Origin: Diploptera punctata
Lineage: Eukaryota; Arthropoda; Insecta; Blattodea; Blaberidae
Direction: 5' to 3'
DNA: 64,000 bases
Assembly: GCA_030220185.1 (NCBI GenBank)
Contig: JASPKZ010003419.1
Span: forward strand, 751,501 to 815,500
Below the pieces are notes generated by a model. It searched no databases. It was not told the DNA's origin and saw only the letters and a program-made list of their open reading frames with translations. Position 1 is the stretch's first letter. Each line of letters opens with the position of its first letter. Made by a program: the position numbers and the translations under genes. Shown one piece after another: positions 43,015 through 53,457 of the stretch.

Positions 43015-45052
43015 GTTTTCCTTCTAGTGTTTCTACAAGACGTTTTCGTGCACGTCTTTCATCCACCATTCGTGCCACATGTCCTGCCCATCACAGTCTA
43101 CGAGACTTAACTGTTCCCATTATATCTGGCTTCCTATAAGGACCATGTAGTTCACTGTTAGTAAGTCTTCTCCATTCACCTGTCTGTTCATCTCTCTTTA
43201 GTCCAAAAAATTTCCTAAGAACTTTATTCTCAAATACTCGTAATCTCCTTTCTTCCCTTAAAGTAAGAGTCCATGTTTCGCATCCATATAATATAACTGG
43301 TAGAATAATAGTTTTATAAATTTTCAGTTTAACGTTTTTTTGAGAGTAGTTGGGATATCAAGAGTCTCTGCAATGCATAATAGCACGCATTTCCAGAATT
43401 GAGCCTATGTTTAATTTCTTTGTGCATCTAATTTCTATTTGTGATTATTGTTTCTAGGTATTTGAATTCAGCCACTTCCTCAAAATTTCCCTCATTTGTC
43501 ATTAACTGTCCATTTCCATTATATAATGGATTTCTATGTGTGACCATATATTTCGTTTTATTGATATTTACTTCCAGTCTTAATTTCTTAGTGTTACTCA
43601 ATAGTGTGTGCGTGTTGTCCTTTAGTGTCTCGTCGCTATCGGCCAATAGTACATCATCAGCATAAACTAACAGCTTATTAATACTATTGAGTTGTAGACC
43701 TTCTTCATAATCTAAAGATTTGATGGGAAAGTTAAATAGTAGAGGAGATAGTGCATCTCCTTGCTTCAACCCATTCTGGATTTCAAAAGTATCCGAAAAC
43801 AGTTTGCCAACACGCACTCTACTCTTTGTGCCATTTAGACACATTCGTATAAGTCTAATTAACTTTTTAGGAATTCCGAACTCCAGCAGGATACTATATA
43901 ACTTCTCCCTCTTAATTGAATCATATGCTTTTTTGAAGTCTACATACAGTTGATGTACAGTACCATTATATTCCCATTTCTTTTCTAAAATCTCTCTTAT
44001 ACTAAAAATCTGATCTGTTGTAGACCTGTTTCTTCTAAATCCACATTGATAATATCCTAGAATGTCATAAATATAAGGAGTAAGCCTGCTTACTAATATA
44101 TTTGTTAGAATTGATACGAAATTGAAAGTAATGAGATGTCCCTATAGTTGTTGCAATCAGTTTTATCTCCTTTCTTATAAACTGATACGATAATCGATTC
44201 TTTCCATTCTTCTGGAAGAGCTTCTTTTTCCCAAATCATATTAAGCAACTGGCGCATCTTGTCCATTAATTTTTCTCCCCCTGATTTTATCAGTTCTGCT
44301 GGGATATCATCTGAACCTGATGCTTTATACATCTTCAATTTTCCTATCGCCAGTTCAACCTCTAATGCACTTGGTTCTGCGCCTAGCATTTCTGCTGTCT
44401 GTAAATTATCTTCCTCGATGTCCTGTTCTCTATGTACATTTAATGGCTGATTAAAGTAACTTTTCCATCTATTTAATATACTCCTGGAATCTGCAATCAT
44501 GTCCCCATTTTCATTTCGAATTATGTTTGTTCTAGCCTGAAACCCTTTCTTCTCTATACTAATTCCCTGATATAATTCTCTAATGTTCCTATTTTTTGCA
44601 TTAATTTCAATATCTTTAATCTTCTCTCAAATATTCCCTCTTTTTACTCTTTAGTAACCTCGTGATTTCCCGTCTAATACTACCCAATTGCTCTAAATTT
44701 ACCTCATTTGGCTCGTGTAACCATTTCATTTTTGCTAGCTTTCTTTTCTTTATAATGTCGGCATATTCCTCATCAAACCATTTCTTGTTTTGCCTCTTTT
44801 TTAAACAACCAATGCTTTGTGATTCTGAAAATTTAATAATGTCTCTTATAGCCTCCCATTCTTTATTTATATGAGTTTCTTCTTCGTTTGCCACATTGTC
44901 ATCTGAAGATTCCAGTACTTCAAATCTATTAGCAATTTTGATTTGGTATTCTTATCGCATTTCATCTTTTTTCAAGTTTTTTAAATCGAATTTTTCAGAA
45001 TCATCTTTAGCGTTTATTCCTCTCATAAGCGACAGCCGTTGTCTGATTTTCA
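43015..45052 (-). mobile_element. Longest LINE-A copy (endonuclease-RT linker to RT)
   Basis: Read right to left: a VKIRQRLSLMRG linker, NEEETHINKEWEAIRDIIKF, KKRQNKKWFDEEYADIIKKR (about 44750-44820), and RT entry LKMYKASGSDDIPAELIKSG (44276-44335). WKESIIVSVYKKGDKTDCNN, KQGDALSPLLFNF and LLVYADDVLLADS follow. Linker plus RT without RNase H matches RTE-type LINEs. Frameshifts near 43840, 44100 and 44610. The endonuclease is missing; a SINE-A sits at that edge. Confidence 0.87.
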
Positions 45053-45053
45053 C

Positions 45054-45402
45054 CCATCCATCCATCCATAGTAATTCTGCTCGAGGGCAGGTCTTTCACT
45101 GCAATCATAGCATTTTCATGCTATGCTTGCAGCTATACTAGGGAATTGTAGGTGTGGTAGCTTCCCGTTGCTTTCCACACCGGTGAAGGATGATGATGAT
45201 GATGATGATAATGATAACGATGATGATGATGACCATATGATTTCGGGGACCGTTTGGACCTTAATGTTGTCCTGACATTTGTCTTACAGGTGAGGAAAAA
45301 CCCCGATAAAAACCTCACCCAGAAAAACTGCCCCGAACGGGAATCGAACCGGGCCCGCTGCGTGACAAGGCAGCACGCTACCTCGAGACCACAGCGGTGG
45401 AG
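45054..45402 (-). mobile_element. SINE-A, left arm of second head-to-head pair
   Basis: Full-length minus copy, tail (GGAT)n at 45054-45068, head ending at GACCACAGCGGTGGA (45387-45401). Confidence 0.9.
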
Positions 45403-45426
45403 TTAGCTAGTGTATATATTAATATG

Positions 45427-45722
45427 TGCTGCCTTGTCACGCAGCGGGCCCGGGTTAGATTCCCGGTCGAGACAGGCTCCTGGGTGAAGTTTTGTCGGGA
45501 TTTTCCTCACCTGTAAGACAAATGTCAGGAAGCTTAGGGCCCAACGGTCCCCGAAAACCATCCGGCCATCATCATCATCCTTATCATTATCATCCTTCAC
45601 TGGTGTGAAAAGCAACGGGAAGCTACCACACCTATAATTCCCTAGTAAAGCTGCAAAGCATAACATAAAAATGCCATGATTGCAGTGAGAGCTGCCCTCG
45701 GACAGGATTATTATGGATGGAT
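45427..45722 (+). mobile_element. SINE-A, right arm of second pair
   Basis: Starts GCTGCCTTGTCACGCAGCGG, lacking the first ~20 head bases. Several short deletions against the consensus. End GGACAGGATTATTATGGATG. Confidence 0.85.
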
Positions 45723-45724
45723 AT

Positions 45725-45840
45725 ATATATTACATGAAAAGAAAAATAAATGCTTGGACGGAGATTTGAACCCGGACCTCTGAATTGATACTTCAATGCG
45801 CTGTCACTTACGCCATCCAAGCAATCATCTCACAAACATT
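45725..45840 (-). mobile_element. SINE-H head
   Basis: Minus strand: GCTTGGATGGCGTAAGTGAC, GGTCCGGGTTCAAATCTCCG, then the CATTTATTTTTCTTTTCATG tail. The arms GCTTGGA/TCCAAGC pair perfectly over 7 bp, so the tRNA ancestry is clear. Confidence 0.7.
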
Positions 45841-45993
45841 TAGTTTTCTTTACATATATTCTCTATTACGAGAGGTAACAGGAACTCGGTCTCACTGCCC
45901 TCTAGTAGCTCCTATAACATGTAAGCAAATTAAAGTGAACGTTTAATTTATAGCAGTGACGCTTCTTTATTTCGACGTTACAATTAAATAAAA

Positions 45994-45995
<2 letters not shown>

Positions 45996-46038
<43 letters not shown>
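45996..46038. repeat. (AT)n microsatellite upstream of gene 2
   Basis: About 20 TA units, some 340 bases before the gene 2 TATA box. Confidence 0.9.
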
Positions 46039-46041
<3 letters not shown>

Positions 46042-46376
46042 GGCGTCTTTTATTGGTATATTAGTTTGGTTCGATGATCATTTATCTTTTTCTTTTAATA
46101 TTCTGATAGGTAGAATTTCAAGTGTTATTTTATTGGAATTCCCTAAGTCGCAACACAAATTCGATTTCATGAGGAGTTCGCTGACAGAGGAAGGTAAGTA
46201 GGGCACCCACTGGCCTTTCAGCTCTAAAACTGTACAATATGCGCAACAATCGATCGGTGTTGTAACAACAATGGTAGTTGCGTGTGTACTATCTAATCAT
46301 GTGAACTAAATCATATTGTTAGAGGGAACTTCCTGGCGAGAAAGTTGGCGCAGTGGAGCTTGCAGGGGACGTACAG

Positions 46377-46384
46377 TATATATA
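46377..46384 (+). promoter_or_regulatory. TATA box of gene 2
   Basis: TATATATA preceded by GTACAG, 61 bases before the ATG. An initiator-like CCACTCT lies at 46406-46412. Confidence 0.7.
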
Positions 46385-46437
46385 GCGGGAGACACGACTG
46401 GAGCACCACTCTCCGCAGACAACCTAATCTCAACAAC

Positions 46438-46449
46438 ATGAACTTCCTG
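46438..46449 (+). CDS. Gene 2 exon 1 (MNFL)
   Basis: ATG AAC TTC CTG then donor GTGAGT (46450-46455). The context CTCAACAACATG is nearly identical to gene 1 exon 1. Phase 0 joining to 53458 yields a complete signal peptide. Confidence 0.8.
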
Positions 46450-46509
46450 GTGAGTAACGTGCTTATTTATCATACAGGGTGCTGCTCACATTTTAAGTAT
46501 TGGAGTATA

Positions 46510-47320
46510 TATTGCAAGACCTGAATAGCGAGGAGGTACTAAAGGACAACACGCACACACTACTCAGTAAACACAAAGAAATTGGGACTGGAAGTAAACA
46601 TTAATAAAACAAAATATATGTTTACACATAGAAATTATATTAGCAAAGGGGCAACTGATGAAAAATAAGGGAAATTTTGAGGAAGTGGCTGAATTCAAAT
46701 ACCTAGGAACAATAATTACAAATAGGAATGAGATGCACAAAGAAATTAAACATAGGCTTAATTCTGGGAATGCGTGCTATTATGCATTACAGGCACTCCT
46801 TTCGTCCAAACTTCTCACAAAAAAAACGTTAAACTCAAAATATATAAAACACGTTATTCTACCAGTTATATTATGTGGATGTGAAACATGGACTCTTACT
46901 TTAAGGGAGCAAAGGAGATTACGAGTATTTGAGAATAAAGTTCTTAGGAAAATTTTTGGACCAAATAGAGATGGACAGGTGAATGGAGAAGACTACATAA
47001 CAGTGAGCTACATGGTCTTTATAGGAAACCAGATATAATAAGAACAGTAAAGTCTCGTAAACTGCCATGGGCAGGACATGTAGCATGAATGGGGAATGAA
47101 AGACGTGCATGGAAGCTTCTCGTAGGAAAACCAGAGGGAAAACGCCCAGTTGATAGACCAAGAATGAGATGGGAGAATAACATTATACATGATTTTACGA
47201 AAATAGAATATACAGGGGATGATTGGAAAACATTAGTTCAGGATAGGGATGTATGGAGAGCTTATGTACGCGCGGCCATTAACCTACCGGTTCGATAGAG
47301 CCAGTGAGTTAGTTATTTGT
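46510..47320 (+). mobile_element. LINE-A 3' half in gene 2 intron
   Basis: Blocks: KLGLEVNINKTKYMF, AEFKYLGTIITNRNEMHKE, VILPVILCGCETWTLTLREQ, then the MGNERRAWKLLVGKPEGKRP and RPRMRWENN end, with GGTTCGATAGAGCCAGTGAG at the 3' end. Confidence 0.85.
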
Positions 47321-47519
47321 ATATTGGGGGCGCGGGTCCTTCGGAAGGCGCGTAATAAACACGTTCAAATTTCACGGTCAAGGTGAGAACATAAACAAAA
47401 TAATACTAAGAAACTTGGGTTGGAATCAAATTAAAATTAGGGATTCTGTACCACAATGTCACATAAATAAATACAAAAAATATACATATGTACAAAATTC
47501 TCACAAATATATTTGTAAG

Positions 47520-47940
47520 CAGACATACTCCCTATATTTATAACATTCTAGGAGATCATCAATGTGGATTTAGAAGAAATAGGTCTACAACAGATCAGAG
47601 TTTTAGTATAAGACAGATTTTAGAAAAGAAATGGGAATATAATGGTACTGTACATCATCTATAACTAGACTTCAAAAAAGACGTACGACTAAATTAAGAG
47701 GGAAATGTTATATAGTATCCTGCTAGAGTTCGGAATTCCTAAAAAGTTAGACTTATACGAATATGTCTAAATGGCACAAAGATTAGGGTGTGTGTAAACA
47801 AACAGTTTTCGGATACTTTTGAAATCCAGAATGGGTTGAAGCAAGGAGACGCACTATCTCTTCTACTATTTAATTTTGTACTAGAGCATGCCAACAAATC
47901 TTTAGAGGATGAAGAAGGCGTTGTCACGTTTTATTCACTA
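47520..47940 (+). mobile_element. LINE-A central RT fragment
   Basis: Reads ILGDHQCGFRRNRSTTDQSF in frame pieces, then FSDTFEIQNGLKQGDALS and a LLFNFVLEHANKSLEDEEG block. Confidence 0.8.
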
Positions 47941-47944
47941 GAAT

Positions 47945-48136
47945 ACATTTTTACCAACTAAATATCCTGCAAAAGACAAAAGTTGCAACGCTGTTACAAT
48001 AATTATATCCACGTGGAGTTGACATGAAAATGTCATTTAAAAATGCGAAGACATTATTAGCAGAGAACTGCTTGCAGTTTTTGGTGATTGGAGCGGCGTC
48101 TTAGAAGCTTCTAACAACTTCCCGGCTCTACCTGGC
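47945..48136. other. Spacer in gene 2 intron
   Basis: No repeat or gene identified. The insertion site AGTAACAATGTAT lies at its end. Confidence 0.3.
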
Positions 48137-48149
48137 AGTAACAATGTAT

Positions 48150-48911
48150 AAAATTATGGAATATTCACCTGAAAGGTCCGTCTCCTCAACTTAATTAATC
48201 ATTTAACTGTAGCGCTTTCGGGACTTGTCCCATCATCGACAAGATTCAAAACTGGTGTTTCACTGAAGATCTGGTAGAGGGGGTTGCATGTATTGGGTTC
48301 GTTTTCGTTATCAGGCTCTCGTTGTTGTGAGCTGCTTTCATGATTTCCATCTCTTCGAGTACGCTTATCTTCGCTGGATTATTTTCTCTGTGCATTACTG
48401 TTAGGGTGTTTTCAATATTTAACATGCGATGTCCTTCATGGATAGCGTGTTTTGCATAGCTTGATTTCCCTTCTGCGTGAATGAAGTCTCGAAAATGTTC
48501 TTTGAATCTGATGTTTTCGAGACTTCATTCACGCAGAAGGGAAATCAAGCTATGCAAAACACGTTATCCATGAAGGACATCGCATGTTAAATATTGAAAA
48601 CACCCTAACAGTAATGCACAGAGAAAATAATCCAGCGAAGATAAGCGTACTCGAAGAGATGGAAATCATGAAAGCAGCTCACAACGACAGCCTGATAAAC
48701 GAAAACGAACCCAATACATGCAACTCCCTCTACCAGATCTTCAGTGAAACACCAGTTTTGAATCCTGCCGATGATGGGACAAGTCCCGAAAGCGCTACAG
48801 TTAAATGATTAATTAAGTTGAGGAGACGGACCTTTCAGGTGAATATTCTATAATTTTATATTAATTTTGAATAAACCTCAACGGAACACATCATGAATCT
48901 TATAAAAGTTG
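48150..48911. mobile_element. Penelope-like element, inverted head-to-head dimer
   Basis: Two 5'-truncated copies face away from a 17-base centre: arm 1 (48150-48495, minus) and arm 2 (48513-48860, plus), nearly identical. Each encodes a C-terminal piece: SSYAKHAIHEGHRMLNIENT in arm 1, and SVLEEMEIMKAAHNDSLINE in both. This resembles the C-terminal end of Penelope GIY-YIG endonucleases. The unit is bracketed by AGTAACAATGTAT at 48137-48149 and 48912-48924. The ORF at 48584-48808 is part of arm 2. Confidence 0.75.
48768..48800 (+). ncRNA. Hammerhead-like motif in Penelope arm 2
   Basis: CTG, CCGATGA, stem II GGGAC/GTCCC, GAAA, then AGCGCTA and CAG. The flanking CTG/CAG could be stem I and CTA a cleavage triplet. 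The canonical core would be CUGAUGA, so U4 is changed and activity is doubtful. Arm 1 carries the mirror motif at 48214-48239 with TCGATGA. Confidence 0.4.
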
Positions 48912-48924
48912 AGTAACAATGTAT

Positions 48925-49344
48925 TTGTTTAAACCAGAGGGAAACAGTTTGTCTTTGATGCCGCCTGTAAACTAAATACCTGAGCCGACTATACTTGTCT
49001 GAGCGTCCAAAGCAAAGATTGTGAGCTTCCAAAGTGACAGAAGAGAGCAGAACATTAACTATGTGTATATCAACACAGAATCTAACGTGTTTGTGAAGAA
49101 GTGCTTGTTTGGGAAAGTGTGGGGACTGTAACCCGGGCCATTAAAGTAGAGAGCGTGTGTGTGTGTGGAAAGTTAACTGTGTGAAAAAAGTGCATATTCA
49201 TCAGAAACAATAGAAGGTGATAAACACAGAAGTAAGACACGCACCACTGACCTCATAATGTACAGACACGCATTTCATCTCCAAGTGTTCCGATAAAGTA
49301 CAGTGTGTTTGAAAATTTCCCCTCCAACAAAAAAAAAAAAGCCA
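48925..49344. other. Intron stretch, nothing recognised
   Basis: No gene or repeat beyond a short GTGTGTGTGT at 49156-49166. Confidence 0.3.
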
Positions 49345-49668
49345 CCGCTGTGGTCTCGAGGTAGCGTGCTGCCTTGTCACGCAGCGGGCCCGGGTTCGAT
49401 CCCCGGTCGGGACAGTTTTTCTGGGTGAGGTTTTTATCGGAGTTTTTCCTCACCTGTAAGACAAATGTCAGGAAAACTTTAAGGTCCAAACGGTCCCCGA
49501 AACCATATGGCCATCCTTATCATTATCATCATCATCCTTCACCGGTGTAGAAAGAAACGGGAAGCTAACACACCTACAATTCCCTAGTAAAGCTGCAAGC
49601 ATAGCATGAAAATGCTATGATTGCAGTGAAGGGCCTGCCCTCGGGCAGAATTACTATGGATGGAACCA
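49345..49668 (+). mobile_element. SINE-A, full length
   Basis: Head CACCGCTGTGGTCTCGAGGT, B-box GGGTTCGATCCCCGG, end GGGCAGAATTACTATGGATG. Close to the family consensus and preceded by a short A-run. Confidence 0.93.
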
Positions 49669-49750
49669 AAAATACATTCATCTCACATGTAAAGGAGACA
49701 AATGTTTTACTATTACAATGCAGGGTGTTAAAACTGCCATTAAACAAAGG

Positions 49751-50994
49751 GAACTATAACAATAGTACAACGCTATGATGGAAGATGCTCTACTACGTAA
49801 GAGTTGGAAGATGGTCGGTAGATGAAACCATCATTTTTCAACGAATTCGTATAGCTCACTCACTCTAAACTGGCGGGTCTGTGACGTCATTGCTGTATTT
49901 GGAGAAACAAGAGGTGAATTGGTACTACTACTATCTTTATCCTAGGAACAATAATTATAAAGAAGAATGAGATGCACAAAGAAATCAAACATTGGCTCAT
50001 TTCTGGAAAAGCGTGCTATTATGCTTTATAGAATCTCTTGACGTGTCAACTTCTCTCAAAAAACGAGTGAAATGATAAAAACATAAAACTATTATTCTAC
50101 CAGTTATATTATATGGATGTGAAATATGGATTTTTACTTTAAAGAGGAGAAAAGATTACGAGTATTTCAGAATAAAGTTCTTAGGTGGTCAGATGTTTCA
50201 GGGGCTTGTTGTCATTCCGCTAGAGCGGAGACTTTTCCCCTCTAATTTCCCATGGACGCTCCGTAGCACAGGCATTGCGAGCTGTTTAAGGTCCCGCGCC
50301 GTAGCCGAGGTAGGAAGCCTTGGCGCAGAGCTACGGGACTTGCGCTGGTTCGAGTCTCCATGCGGGGAGAAATTTTCTCATGGTATTTTGGTCAGTATGG
50401 GACCGGTGCTCAGTATCGTGAGGCAATTGGGTAGCTACAATAAGTAGCGGCTCCAGGTTGAGGAACCAGCTATAACGGCTGGGGGACTCGACATGCTAAC
50501 CACATGTCACCCCTACACTGGCTGTTGATCATCTACCTCTGTGATTGACACATGTGGATGTGAAGGGCCAGCAGCCGGCTGGTAAAAGGGCAACCGCTGA
50601 AAAGCGGAAAGACCCTCAATCGGAGAAAAATTTTTGAATCAAAGAGAGATGAACAGACAGGCGCATGGAGAAGATTACATAACAGCTACACTACCTTTAT
50701 GGAAATTAGATATAGTAAGAACAGTTAAATGTCGTAGGCTGTAATGGGAAGGACATGTGACACTAATGGGGAATGAAAGACATTCATGGAAGCTTCTTGT
50801 AGGAAAGCCAGAGGGAAAACGCCCAGCTGGAAGACCAATAATGAGGTGGGAGAATAGCATTAACTATGATTTGAAGGAAGTAGATTATACAGGAAATGAT
50901 TGGAGAACATTAGTTCGGGATAGGGATGTATGGAGAGTTTATGTCCGCGCGGCCATGAACCTATGGGTTCGATAGTGCCAGTAAGTGAGTGAGT
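49751..50994 (+). repeat. Tandem duplication, unit 1
   Basis: ~190 bases of unique flank (ATAACAATAGTACAACGCTA, GGTCGGTAGATGAAACC, GACGTCATTGCTGTATTTGG), then a LINE-A 3' half (49945-50990) ending GGTTCGATAGTGCCAGTAAG. Unit 2 repeats the same order. Unit 1 carries a ~435-base insertion with SINE-B at 50187-50620. Confidence 0.75.
50289..50620 (+). mobile_element. SINE-B within unit 1
   Basis: CGCGCCGTAGCCGAGGTAGG, GGTTCGAGTCTCCATG, ATAACGGCTGGGGGACTCGA, and the 3' end CAGCAGCCGGCTGGTAAAAG, which the 4737 copy lacks. Confidence 0.8.
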
Positions 50995-51217
50995 GAAGTA
51001 TAACAATAGTACAATGCTATACCAGGATGGAAGACTCTGTACTATCTATGAGTTGAAATGTTTATGACCGAGTCGGTAGATGAAAGCATATTTTTTCAAC
51101 GAATACGCACAGCTCGCGCACTCTAAACTAGCGGGTGTGACGTCATTGCTGTATTTGGGGGAAAAAGAGGTGGATTGGTACTGCTAACTGGCTTAAAACT
51201 AGGAACAATAATTGAAT

Positions 51218-51451
51218 ATGTATTTTATATCTTTCGGGCTAAATGGCCGTGGTCTGGTTTTATTAACACTCAACGTTTCGTCTACTACTGCGGTAGACAT
51301 CCTCAGGAGATTCTGCGTGCTCTTTGGCCTCTTAAATCTTCAAATGTCGGTTTCAGAATCTTCTGAGGATGTCTACCGCAGTAGTAGACGAAACGTTGAG
51401 TGTTAATAAAACCAGACCACGGCCATTTAGATGGAAACACATAAAATACAT
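51218..51451. repeat. Inverted repeat with hammerhead-like cores
   Basis: Arms 51239-51315 and 51354-51430 are reverse complements over 77 bases with one mismatch. Weaker similarity extends outward (ATGTATTTTAT/ATAAAATACAT). Loop of 38 bases. Both strands carry CTGAGGA, stem II GTCTAC/GTAGAC, GAAAC: plus at 51363-51394, minus at 51275-51306. Lies in an insertion inside LINE-A. Confidence 0.8.
51349..51413 (+). ncRNA. Hammerhead-ribozyme-like motif
   Basis: Core CTGAGGA (fits CUGANGA), stem II closed by a GCAGTA-type loop, GAAAC, a possible 2-bp stem III (AC/GT), and a GTT triplet at 51402-51404. Flanking TT/AA and GGTTT/AAACC could make stem I with an internal loop. This matches the minimal type I hammerheads described in Penelope-like elements. 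Folding was done by eye. Confidence 0.45.
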
Positions 51452-52481
51452 GAAACAAGACACTTGCCGTAAAAGTCTACAATTTGAAATAATTGATTAG
51501 TTGCCCCGAAAAGAGATCCAATCCACAGAAATTCGAAAGTTGAGTTTTCAGTGGATTTAGTGATCTATCCGAAGAATATCACGACATGGTGCATGTAAAA
51601 CTATCCCCGCTCTCTTCCAGACTTGTTTTATTTATTTTTAAAAGTTGGTATTCAAGCGAATAGTGATCTATATGTAACAAAATGGCGGAAGAAGTTTGTA
51701 AAGTCATCAGTAGCGTTTATGGGTTAGATATGTTTTCGGGGCAACTATTCAATTACAAACAGGAATGAGATGCACAAAGAAATTAAATATAGGCTCAATT
51801 CTGGAAACGCGTGCTATTATACATTACAGAGAGTCTTGTCGTCCCAACTGCTCTCAAAAAACAATAAAATGAAAATATACTGTTATTCTCCCAGTTATAT
51901 TATATGGATGTGAAATGTGGACTCTTTACTTTAAGGGAGGAGAAAAGATTACGAGTATTTGAGAATAAAATTCTTAGGATTTCTTTTGATCAAAGAGAGA
52001 CAAACAGACAAGAGAATGGAGAAGACTACATAACAGTGAGCAACGTGATATTTATAGGAAAGCAGATATAATAAGAAGAGTTAAGTCTCGTAGACTGTGA
52101 TGGGCAGGACATGCGGCACGAATGGAGAATGAAAGAGAAAATTGGAATCTCCTTGTAGGAAAACCAGAAGGAATGTGCCCAATCGATTGGCCAAGAATGG
52201 CATGGAAGATTAACACTATAATTTGAGAGAAATAAATTATACAGGGGATGATTGGAAAACATTAGCTCAGAATACGTACGTATGGAGAGTTATGTCCGCG
52301 GGTCCGATGGCTCCAGTGAGTTAATTTGTTACATTTTATAAACAAGTACCAATACAATTGGAAAACTCATGCTTCACTACTGCCCCATGGAAAGACATGT
52401 TTGGGCCGTCCTAGGAAGCGATTGATTGAAGATCTTAACAGACCATCAGGTCTTATACTTGGTCACCAAACTAACAACGGA

Positions 52482-52560
52482 ACTGTCACCATTGCATACC
52501 GAAATCTACCTTGAAATTTTCCCAGAAAAGCGTTGTGATGCATCAGGGGGCTGTGTCCAA
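52482..52560 (+). mobile_element. Solo arm of the GGGAACTG MITE
   Basis: GGAACTGTCACCATTGCATA, GCGTTGTGATGCATCAGG. Only the left terminal repeat is present. Confidence 0.65.
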
Positions 52561-52564
52561 AAAA

Positions 52565-52884
52565 TAACACTGAGCAACAAAAAATAAACTTTTTTTTTGT
52601 CTCAGAAAGAAAAATATGTGATTCTGATAGTATTTTTTCTCCTGAATTCAAATATGATATGAAGTATGAGGTGAGTGAAATAATAAAAAATAAACAATAT
52701 TAAAGAACCTCATAGTGTTATTTCCTATCTACATAACTTAATGATATCGGTTTTTTTCCATCACGCAAGGTTTTCGAGAGATTCCATCCTTTTAGCCGGG
52801 AACCAAGCATTTCAGACTGGTTTTTGGATAAGAAAAATAAGTGATTCTGATAGTAATTTTTCTCCTGAATTCAAATATGATATC
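52565..52884. repeat. Duplicated unclassified repeat
   Basis: AGAAAGAAAAATATGTGATT with TTCTCCTGAATTCAAATATG occurs at about 52604-52662 and again, diverged, at 52830-52881. Related to 33145-33265. Confidence 0.55.
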
Positions 52885-53435
52885 GGGTTCGATGCCGGTC
52901 AGACCTTAGGGATTTTCCCTTAAAGGGAATTATTCTTGTGGTTGCTCATGGTCTGGAATTTATGTTAAGTTTAGGTTAAGAACTCTCCTGGTGCTTCATT
53001 ATCATTTATTACCCATCATATCATCGGGCGCGGCGGGCGCGGGTTCGATCCCCGGTCGGGACAGTTTTTCCTCACCTGTAAGACAAATCTCAAAAACTGA
53101 GGCCCAAACGGTCCCCAAAATCATATTGCCATCATCACCAGCATCATCATCCTTATCATTATCAACATCATCGTCCTTCACCGGTGTGGAAAGCAACGGG
53201 AAGCTATCACACCTACAATTCCCTAGTAAAGCTACAAGCATAGCATGAAAATACTATGATTGCAGTGAAGGACCTGCCTTCGGGCAGAATTACTATGGAT
53301 GGATGGATATCATGGGCGTAACATAACTCCGCCTTCCAGGTGTCCCAACCTAAGAAATGTAATACAATTCCGCCAATGCCAGGAGAGAAATCCAGAATGC
53401 CATATAAGACAACCTGGTGGCATTCGACAAAAATA
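52885..53435 (+). mobile_element. SINE-C interrupted by SINE-A
   Basis: SINE-C left part 52885-53027 (AAAGGGAATTATTCTTGTGG, CTCTCCTGGTGCTTCATTAT). Right part 53308-53435 (CATAACTCCGCCTTCCAGGT, TAATACAATTCCGCCAATGC). SINE-A occupies 53028-53307, head-truncated. The SINE-C tail ends about 20 bases before the gene 2 acceptor. Confidence 0.85.
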
Positions 53436-53457
53436 TTAATATAGTTTTTTTTTTTAG

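Larger units (their letters stand above)
50995..52325 (+). repeat. Tandem duplication, unit 2
   Basis: Restarts with ATAACAATAGTACAATGCTA, GAGTCGGTAGATGAAAGC and GACGTCATTGCTGTATTTGG, then LINE-A (51196-51210 and 51742-52325). It lacks the SINE-B but has a different insertion at 51211-51741. The two LINE-A copies have diverged considerably, so the duplication is old. Confidence 0.72.
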
